Translations under genes and position numbers: made by a program
Notes under the pieces: generated by a model
What the model was told of the DNA's origin: nothing
Databases searched by the model: none
What the model saw: only the letters and a program-made list of their open reading frames with translations
Assembly: GCF_000317695.1 (NCBI RefSeq)
Contig: NC_019771.1
Coordinates: forward strand, 4,578,001-4,642,000
DNA: 64,000 nt
Direction: 5' to 3'
Source of the DNA: Anabaena cylindrica PCC 7122
Lineage (GTDB): Bacteria > Cyanobacteriota > Cyanobacteriia > Cyanobacteriales > Nostocaceae
Part shown: piece by piece, positions 42,366 through 50,200 of the stretch
How positions within the stretch are numbered: the first letter of the stretch is position 1
Layout: every line of letters starts with the position of its first letter

Positions 42366-43625
42366 TTATTTTGAATTAACCAAAGATTTGTCTAACTCTG
42401 ATGATTTTTCCCAACCTTCTGGCCATTGAATTAAATCAGCAGTAAAGTGAAGTCGATCATTTTCTGGCCAAGGTGTATTAATGGGTTCTTCAATCAGCGC
42501 AAATTCCCCATTATCAAAAGGGTTGCCATCTGCACGACGTTGCAGAAATACTCGCTCTCGAATCCCAGCTTTTTCTTGAGTAAGGGCGCGATGATGACAA
42601 TAAGGATTATTACCTCGCTTATCAAAGAAAACATGGGCAGTCCAACTACAACCACCACGACAGAGTTCGGCAAATTCACAAGTCTTGCAGAAACCCCATA
42701 GGTGTTCTATTCCCTTGGGAGTACCAGCCCCGATATTAAACCGCAATTCTTCAGTTTCTTCAATAATTGTTCGCAATGAATGGTCGCGGATATTACCCCC
42801 TGTATAAGCTGTGGTTGGCAGCGACGGACAACCTTTAATTGCACCATCAGCTTCAATACCCAATGCAGACAATCCCGCGCTACATCCCTGCCAAAAAGAC
42901 CAAGCATCACCTCCTCGGAGCGATCGCTCATATGGTCCGTAATAGCCAATATTATTTCCTGCTTGCACCTGTACCCCTTCTTGCTTTGCCCGTTCGGCAA
43001 CATGAGCAATCATCGGATATAAATCTATGAGTTCATAAGGTTGTAGCAAAATCTCGCTGTTATCTGCTGCATTCCCCATCGGTACGGTTAATTGAATTTG
43101 CCAAGCGAAAATACCCGCGTCGCGGAGATGTTCATAAATTCGAGGAAATTCTGGCGCAGAGAGACGATTAATCTGAGTATTACAACCAAAAGGAATTCCC
43201 GCTTCTTTGAGGTTACTCATGGTCTTAAACGCCCATTGCCATGAGCCTTGTTTACCCCGGATATGGTCATGAGTAGCTTCTAAACCATCAACAGAAACAG
43301 AAACAACTTGAATACCTGCTGCTTTCATCTTTTGGGCTGTTTCTAAAGTAATACCATAGCCCCCAGTAGTCATCCCACAAAGCATACCGGCTTTAGTAAT
43401 TGCTTGGGCAATCTCCAACCAATCAGGACGCAGAAAAGCTTCACCCCCAATAATAGTAACTTCTGTAATTCCTACATCGGCCATTTGCTTGACCAAATCA
43501 AGAGCTTCTGCTGTAGAAAGCTCATTTGATCTTGTATGACCAGCACGAGAACCACAATGTTGACAAGCTAGATTACACTTCAGGGTAATTTCCCAAACTG
43601 CATAACTAATTCGGCGATAAGACAT
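42366..43625 (-). CDS. Radical SAM/SPASM peptide maturase, candidate splicease
   Basis: 419 residues. Radical SAM motif CNLACQHC at about 16-23 (CxxxCxxC) binds the SAM [4Fe-4S] cluster; GGEAFLRPDW and SVSVDGLEATHD are typical strands of the barrel. The C-terminal SPASM region has WQGCSAG, IKGCPSLP, FCKTCEFAELCRGGCSW and NNPYC, enough Cys for two extra clusters. The two upstream Nif11-type precursors carry LYGV motifs like those cut by PlpX-type spliceases, which remove tyramine from X-Tyr-Gly and leave a beta-amino acid. Assignment as splicease is by substrate motif and neighbourhood; an epimerase or crosslinker cannot be excluded. Confidence 0.85.
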   Translation of the reverse strand: MSYRRISYAVWEITLKCNLACQHCGSRAGHTRSNELSTAEALDLVKQMADVGITEVTIIGGEAFLRPDWLEIAQAITKAGMLCGMTTGGYGITLETAQKMKAAGIQVVSVSVDGLEATHDHIRGKQGSWQWAFKTMSNLKEAGIPFGCNTQINRLSAPEFPRIYEHLRDAGIFAWQIQLTVPMGNAADNSEILLQPYELIDLYPMIAHVAERAKQEGVQVQAGNNIGYYGPYERSLRGGDAWSFWQGCSAGLSALGIEADGAIKGCPSLPTTAYTGGNIRDHSLRTIIEETEELRFNIGAGTPKGIEHLWGFCKTCEFAELCRGGCSWTAHVFFDKRGNNPYCHHRALTQEKAGIRERVFLQRRADGNPFDNGEFALIEEPINTPWPENDRLHFTADLIQWPEGWEKSSELDKSLVNSK

Positions 43626-43825
43626 TTAAATATCCTCAATCAATTTTTTTATGGCTATCTCTTGTAGGGTGGATCAGATTTAATAATTTGGCAACAATCA
43701 ACAGATTTTTTCTGACGCACCTTACTAATATACCAATTGCATAATTACTGTTCTTGGGAAAGGGACAGATATACATTAATCCATCCCCATAAACTTAAAT
43801 TTGCGAGTTCGGAAATAGAGATTTT

Positions 43826-44161
43826 CTAAGCTAAAGTGTCATCTGGGCGAATAACACCATAAAGAAGCTGAAAAGGTGGCCAAACAACCCCGTATAGTGG
43901 TTGGATTTTTGGTCGTCCGATGATTCCACCAAACACGGCTGCTAGTTCTTTTTCACCTAAATCTTGAACTTCACCTTCAGAATTAGCTGATTCTAAAAGT
44001 TGATAAGTATATTCTTCATACTCTGCTTGAGTGAAATCATAGCCAGCAGCTTTAACTATTTGGCTACATTCTTCTTTATTCTCAACACCTTCAATTTGAG
44101 TACGAAAATCTTCATCAGAGGCTAGTTGCTTATAGAAAGCTTTGACGTTTTCTAAAGACAT
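43826..44161 (-). CDS. Nif11-leader RiPP precursor with two LYGV motifs
   Basis: 111 residues after a strong AAGGAAG site. Nif11-type leader of about 79 residues (SLENVKAFYKQLASDEDFRT, EECSQIVKAAGYDFTQAEYE) ending LAAVFGG. The core contains QPLYGVVWPP and FQLLYGVIRP, two separate Leu-Tyr-Gly-Val sites, the X-Tyr-Gly motif recognised by splicease radical SAM enzymes. No Cys in the core. Placed directly upstream of the radical SAM gene. Confidence 0.88.
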   Translation of the reverse strand: MSLENVKAFYKQLASDEDFRTQIEGVENKEECSQIVKAAGYDFTQAEYEEYTYQLLESANSEGEVQDLGEKELAAVFGGIIGRPKIQPLYGVVWPPFQLLYGVIRPDDTLA

Positions 44162-44218
44162 GATTTTCTTCCTTATGAAAAATTTTTGATCTGTGATTGT
44201 GGAATTATAGAAAATGAA

Positions 44219-44521
44219 TTAGAGGATATACTTGATCTGACTAATTACAACTCCGTATAACAGAATTGGAAAGATAGGGAAAAATCCACCAATAACAGCT
44301 TCTGCTTCTTGTTCACTGAGAACTCTTAAGCTGTCATCAGAGTTAGAAGATTCTAACAATTGTTCTGTATACTCTTCAAATTCTTCTGGAGAGAAGTTGT
44401 AACCAGAATCTTGCAGAATTTGTCTACCTAATTCTCTACTTTCAACACCTTGAATTTGATTACGAAAATCATCATCAGTAGCTAGTCTTTCGTAGAAATC
44501 TCTCACGTTTTCTAAAGACAT
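44219..44521 (-). CDS. Nif11-leader RiPP precursor with one LYGV motif
   Basis: 100 residues after GGAGAG. The leader (SLENVRDFYERLATDDDFRN, ELGRQILQDSGYNFSPEEFE) is about 60 percent like the neighbouring precursor and ends AEAVIGG. The hydrophobic core FFPIFPILLYGVVISQIKYI then L has one LYGV site. No Cys in the core. Clearly a paralogue of the 43826 precursor. Confidence 0.88.
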   Translation of the reverse strand: MSLENVRDFYERLATDDDFRNQIQGVESRELGRQILQDSGYNFSPEEFEEYTEQLLESSNSDDSLRVLSEQEAEAVIGGFFPIFPILLYGVVISQIKYIL

Positions 44522-44563
44522 TATTCTCTCCTAAAATGATTTAAATGCTGTTTATTACTTAAG

Positions 44564-45001
44564 TTAATTAGCATTTGGTAATGCAACTTTAACTGCTAAT
44601 TCTGATGCATTGTAGTTATCTGTAATAACTTGCGGACAACGCATACAGGCTACCTTGCCTTCTTGTTGCCACCAGCGACAATCTCGACGTATGGAACAAG
44701 GGGGTAATTCTTCTGTGACTGTGGGAAAATTTTCAACAATTCGTGTAGCTAAACCACAATTGTGTCCATCAAAATGTTGACAACCTGTAGCTGCACAAGG
44801 TGCTGCTGTGCGGAAAATTTCAGCAGGTGTAATTGGACTAGCCTTTGCTATTAGTTCTTCTGTGAGCAGTTGGGTTTGTTTGAGATAAGCTACACGGGGT
44901 TCTGCAACTGTCCCGCTGATAATACCAAAAACAACGCTCTTCTCAGATTCTGGTCTAGCACTAGGGCAAAGTGTAGTTTTATCAGTAGGAATTTCTTTCA
45001 T
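44564..45001 (-). CDS. Cysteine-rich protein of the radical SAM RiPP unit
   Basis: 145 residues from ATG 45001, preceded by AGAAGG; the longer frame to 45058 lacks such a site. Cysteines come in clusters: APCAATGCQHFDGHNC near 75-91, ELPPCSIRRDCRWW near 107-120 and VACMRCPQVIT near 127-137. This can bind one or two Fe-S clusters or Zn. The front part (SVVFGIISGTVAEPRVAYLK) looks globular. I have no family name. Position between precursors and upstream of the maturase suggests an accessory redox or binding role. Confidence 0.65.
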   Translation of the reverse strand: MKEIPTDKTTLCPSARPESEKSVVFGIISGTVAEPRVAYLKQTQLLTEELIAKASPITPAEIFRTAAPCAATGCQHFDGHNCGLATRIVENFPTVTEELPPCSIRRDCRWWQQEGKVACMRCPQVITDNYNASELAVKVALPNAN

Positions 45002-45126
45002 TATGAGCCTTCTGAAAAAATGACCAGCCGTACCCAACCTCTGCTTAGAAAGTCGCATCCTACAACTACTCTTGTAGGTTCTACTATAACTAAATACGGC
45101 TGGGCAATTCTCTTATAAGTCAATAC

Positions 45127-45366
45127 CTAAATGGTTTGAATTTTAGGATCAACTGCGATAATTCCTATTGTGATAGGAGGACAAAAAATACGACCCAAGA
45201 TGATGGGCTTAATAGACAGAGAAGCACCACCTGCAACGTTTTTTGCTTCTTCATCAGATAAATCTAACAAAGTTTCTTGACGACGTGCTACTGCATTGTT
45301 TACAGCTTCATCAATCAGGTCGTTAATTTCAAATTGATTGTTGTGATGTTTATTGTTGATTTCCAT
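45127..45366 (-). CDS. Double-glycine RiPP precursor, third leader type
   Basis: 79 residues after AAGGAAAAATAAA. Leader FEINDLIDEAVNNAVARRQE then TLLDLSDEEAKNVAGG; the core starts ASLSIKPIILGRIFCPPITI and ends DPKIQTI. It has the only Cys among all precursor cores of this window, in a PP context, and no Tyr-Gly. First gene of the minus-strand unit. The leader differs from both the A/B and Nif11 types. Confidence 0.8.
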   Translation of the reverse strand: MEINNKHHNNQFEINDLIDEAVNNAVARRQETLLDLSDEEAKNVAGGASLSIKPIILGRIFCPPITIGIIAVDPKIQTI

Positions 45367-45761
45367 TTTATTTTTCCTTATAGTTGAGTGTGTACCTACA
45401 CCGCCTTATTTTATCTATGAGAAAAATTATTTAAAGATAATCCTGTGATTTTTATTAACCAGAAATAAACCTTTTATGTCACTAAAATATCCCAGGTATC
45501 CAACCTCAAAAATATGACGTATTTCCGTTAGTCACCTTGAAAGGGCTAGTCCTAGTAATAACTAAAATATTTATGTCCCAAAAAGTTGGTGTAGGAACTA
45601 ATTTCGCATATTTCCACTGAAATACACTTTAAAAATTTTTATATGTGAGCAACATGGCTTATACCGCGCTATCACGAGTCTAATTTCTGGCTTAATTTTA
45701 TCATTACCTGTATAATTACTGAGATATGAATTAAGATTAGACTCGTTTTAGGCAATTTCTC
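45367..45761 (+). promoter_or_regulatory. Divergent intergenic region with inverted repeat before the ATPase gene
   Basis: About 395 bases serving the minus-strand RiPP unit and the plus-strand ATPase. CGAGTCTAAT (45675-45684) and ATTAGACTCG (45736-45745) form a 10-bp inverted repeat, followed by TTTTAGG and then the ATPase start at 45762. It may be an operator or a leader hairpin that limits expression. Nothing else is recognised. Confidence 0.5.
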
Positions 45762-47066
45762 ATGACACTTGATTTAAAAAGATTTTATCAAGCTTGTAAC
45801 CCTAATAAAACTCTTGATCAAAGCAAAGCGGAGGATAGACAATACTATATTGATTTTTCCGAAGTGCGGGGTGCAGAAATAATTAGAGAATTAAAACGAA
45901 CTATTACCCTACTTTCTCCAGAATCACCCACTTGTCAATTATTTACAGGACATATAGGTTGCGGCAAATCTACAGAATTACTACGACTGAAAGCAGAATT
46001 ACAAGAACAGGGATTTCATGTAGTTTATTTTGAATCTAGTCAAAGTTTAGATTTAGCTGATATTGATATTACAGATATTTTACTAGCCATAGCGCGTGAA
46101 GTTAGTCAAAGTTTAGAAGCGGCACAAATCAAACTCAAACCAGGATATTTTCAAAATCTATTTACCGAAATAGCTGAACTTTTACAAACACCCTTAGATA
46201 TTGGTGTTGAAGCCGAATTATCTGTAGGTATTGGCAAAATTACCGCTAAAACTAAAGATAGTCCTAAACTGCGTAGTCAGTTACGACAATATTTAGAACC
46301 CCGCACCAATGGCATTTTAGAAGCAATTAATCAAGAATTACTCATACCTGCCAAAGAAAGACTCAAAAAACAGGGTAAATCAGGTTTAGTCGTTATTATT
46401 GACAACCTAGATAGAATAGATAATGCACTTAAACCAAATGGTCAATATCAACCAGAATATCTATTTGTAGAACGTGGTGAACAGTTAAACAAATTAAACT
46501 GTCATGTTGTGTATACAATTCCCCTAGTTCTCATATTTTCTAACGCTTTAGGTAGATTAACCAATCGCTTTGGAGTAGATCCTAAAGTCTTACCAATGGT
46601 TGCAATTAAACAGAGAAATGGTCAAGATTACCAAGCAGGAATTACACTCTTACAACAAATGGTAATGGCTAGAGCTTTTCCTGATGTAAATTGGCAACAA
46701 AGTCAAAGTTTAGTTACAAAAATATTTGATAGTCCTGAAACATTAGAAAGGCTTTGTAAGGTTAGCGGTGGTCATTTGCGTAACTTATTAATGTTATTGT
46801 TTCGCTGTCTGCAAATAGAAGATACACCAATTTCTAAAAAATGTGTAGAAAGCGTTATCAAAAAACGTTGTAATGAGTTAAGTTTAGCAATTACAGATGA
46901 CGAATGGGAATTACTAAAAGAAGTATGGACAACAAAAACCTATAGAGGTGAAGACAAATATGATATCTTACTCCGCAGTATGTTTGTATTTGAATATCGA
47001 GATGAAGATGGTTCTTGGTTTGATATTAATCCAATTTTGATAGATTCCAAAGAATTAACATTATGA
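45762..47066 (+). CDS. AAA-type P-loop ATPase paired with a STAND protein
   Basis: 434 residues. Walker A GHIGCGKST at 63-71, Walker B-like LVVIIDNLDRI near 205-215, sensor-type Arg in LGRLTNRFG. The C-terminal half is helical with KVSGGHLRNLLMLLFRCLQ, as in KAP- or Orc-like ATPases, and a final winged-helix-like part (ITDDEWELLKEVWTTKTYRG). No effector domain is visible. The next gene, 201 bases on, is a very large STAND protein, so the two may form one signalling or defence unit; similar pairs occur in cyanobacteria. Function inferred. Confidence 0.78.
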   Translation: MTLDLKRFYQACNPNKTLDQSKAEDRQYYIDFSEVRGAEIIRELKRTITLLSPESPTCQLFTGHIGCGKSTELLRLKAELQEQGFHVVYFESSQSLDLADIDITDILLAIAREVSQSLEAAQIKLKPGYFQNLFTEIAELLQTPLDIGVEAELSVGIGKITAKTKDSPKLRSQLRQYLEPRTNGILEAINQELLIPAKERLKKQGKSGLVVIIDNLDRIDNALKPNGQYQPEYLFVERGEQLNKLNCHVVYTIPLVLIFSNALGRLTNRFGVDPKVLPMVAIKQRNGQDYQAGITLLQQMVMARAFPDVNWQQSQSLVTKIFDSPETLERLCKVSGGHLRNLLMLLFRCLQIEDTPISKKCVESVIKKRCNELSLAITDDEWELLKEVWTTKTYRGEDKYDILLRSMFVFEYRDEDGSWFDINPILIDSKELTL

Positions 47067-47267
47067 ATAATCACATTGCGTATCCAGTTCCCCTCCTCGC
47101 TTGCGGGGAGGGGTTAGGGGTGGGGTTTTACGTGGGACAATGGATAGGTTAAGCAATAGCGCAACTCAACAAAATACCGAAAATGTTGGGTTTCCTTACG
47201 TCAACCCAACCTACGTAGATCAAGAATTTAAGTAGATTAAAACATTTTCAAATCAGCATTTAACATC
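47067..47267. repeat. Dispersed repeats between the ATPase and STAND genes
   Basis: A CCCCTCC/GGGGAGGGG hairpin-type repeat at about 47090-47130, then GTTGGGTTTCCTTACGTCAA with CCCAACCTACG at 47185-47217; a near copy of the latter lies at 58219-58250. Confidence 0.75.
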
Positions 47268-50200
47268 ATGAATAATCAAGAAAGTCCTCCTGAAAATAAT
47301 GATAGTTCTCTCAGAACCATATTAAGAGCAATTGATTTCTCACAAGGTCAATTATCCCTAATTTTCCTCCGCTGCAACTATGCAAAACTACGTCAGCAGA
47401 TAGCAGCACAACTCAAAGAAATTTCTTCTATACCCATTAGAGAAATTACTTTACCAGAATCAGCGAAAAGTCTCTACAATAATATATCTCAAGAATTGGG
47501 AGATGAACAACCACAAGCTGTGATCATTTCCGGTTTAGACTCTGTTAATAACATTGATTCAATATTGAGTTTATCTAATCAAATTCGAGAGGAATTTAGA
47601 AAAAACTTTCCTTTTCCGATTTTGATTTGGATTGATGATCAAATTCTCAGAAAAATAATTAGAGTTGCACCAGATTTAGAAAATTGGGGGAGTATTATTG
47701 ACTTTGAAAATGATACTGATGATTTAATTGGTTTTCTGCAAGAAACAAGCGAGAAAATATTTACTAGTGATGTTATTCCTAGTCTTCAAGTTTACAAAGA
47801 AATAGAATCAGCACGTCAGGATTTACAAGATAGAGGAGAAGATATAAACCCAGAAATAAAAGCAGGTTTAGATTTAGCTTTTGGTTTACGAGAATATCAA
47901 CAAGATCATATAGATGATGCTTTAATTCATTATCAACGCAGTCGAGAATTTTGGCAAAATCATAATAACTTAGAACGTCACGGTATGACATTGGTTAAAA
48001 TTTCTTCAGCTTATACTCGAAAAGCTGAAATCAGTAATACCGAAAATCAAGAAAATCGGCATAATGCTAGAGATAATTTACAGCAAGCTTTAGATATTTT
48101 TGAACAAGCAGAAAGATTAGATTTAGTAATTGAATATAACAACCATTTGGGTGAAATATTACGACAACTAAAAGCATGGAATGATTTAGAAATCCTTGCT
48201 CAAAAATCTCTGAAATTATATGAAAATATCTCTTACATTAATGTAGGGACAATTCATGAATTTTCCCTACAAAATCGGCAAATTGGATTATGTCAAAGTT
48301 ATGGTTTTCTCGCAGAAGTAGCATTAAGAAATAAAGAATGGAAAAAGGCAAACCAGTACGCGCAGCAAGCATTAGATATTTTAGCAAATATTCCTAACTT
48401 ACCATCTCAAGAATATGGTTTATATCGCTTATTTTTTGCACGTTCTCAGATAGGTTTAGGAGACAATACCGCAGCAATTGAAACTTTAGAAACTGCTAAA
48501 AATGAAAGTCATCCTCAGTATAATCCTAAACTTTATATTGATATCTTAGAAGAATTAAATTTTCTGTATTTTCAAGAAAAACAATATTTAAAAGCTTTTA
48601 CAATTAAACAAAAAAGACTACAAATTAAACAACAATATGGATTTGTAGCTTTTATTGGTGCATCTTATTTAAACCCCCAACGCAAAGTTATAAGTTACGG
48701 AAATACCCCACCCGCGCTATCGCGCACCCTCCCCTTAGCAAGGGGAGGGTTGGGGAGGGGTGTATCTGATGTAATTGAAAATGTTGGAACAATTGCACAA
48801 GAAATTTCCGCTTCTGGAAGAGAAGAAGATGTAAAACGATTGCGGGGAAGAATTGCGGGAAATGAACATAAATTAACTGTAATTCATGGACAATCTGGAG
48901 TTGGTAAAAGTTCAATTTTACAAGGTGGTTTAATTCCTGCACTCCAACAAGAACCAATTGGAGAACGTGAGGCTTTACCGATTCTTTTACGAGTTTATAC
49001 AAATTGGGTAGAAATTTTAGGAGAATCTTTAAAATCAAATATATCAAATGTAGGGACAATTCATGAATTACCCCTACAGTCTACAGATGCAATTATTCAA
49101 CAATTACGAAAAAATGAAAAAAGAAATTTGTTAACAGTTTTGATATTTGACCAATTTGAAGAATTTTTCTTTGTGTATAGTGAACAAAAACAAAGAAGAC
49201 AATTTTATAATTTTTTACGAGTCTGTTTAGATATTCCCTTTGTGAAAATCGTGCTTTCCTTACGAGAAGATTATTTACATTATTTATTAGAATTAGACCG
49301 TTTGGTTGATTTAACAGTTACGAATAATAACATTCTTGATAAAAATATTCGTTATTATTTGGGTAATTTTTCACCCGCAGATGCTAAAGCTGTGATTAAA
49401 AGTCTGACTGAAAAAACACGGTTTTATTTACAAGCGGAGTTAATTGATAAATTAGTCAAAGACTTAGCAGGAGATATTGGAGAAGTTAGACCAATTGAAT
49501 TACAAATTGTGGGGACACAATTACAAACTGAACATATTAAAACTTTAGATAAATATCAAGAATTTGGTAAAGAAAAATTAGTTGAGAAGTTTTTAGAAGA
49601 TGTAATTAAAGACTGTGGTGACGAAAATGAACAAATAGCGCGACTGGTTTTATATTTACTCACAGATGAAAATGGCACAAGACCTTTAAAAACTCGTGCT
49701 GAATTAGTAGAACAGTTAGGGTTTAAAGATAACTTTGTGAACGAAAATAAAAATCTATTAGATGCTTCGTTCCTCAGCATGACAAATTCATCTACTGTCA
49801 AACTTGATTTAATTTTAAATATTTTTGTTGCGTCGGGTTTGGTATTACTGTTACCAGAATCACCTGCGGATAGATATCAATTAGTGCATGATTATTTAGT
49901 TGAGTTCATTCGTCAACAACAGGGAAATGAGTTATTAGCGAAATTAGCTAAAGCCGAAGCGGAATTAAAACAGGAACAGGAAGCAAGACAAATATTAGCT
50001 AATGCGAAAATTCAAGCTGATGAACAAATTAAAGAAGGACAAAAAAGATTAAAGTTAAGTTCTGCTTTAGCTGTGGGTTTAGTAGTAATTGCGAGTATGG
50101 CTTCTGTTTATGGTATGACTCAGTTGATCGAAACGACAAAAGCCAAAAGGGAGCAAAATAAATTACAAGAAAAAACGCAACAGTTAGTAAGTCAAACTAA

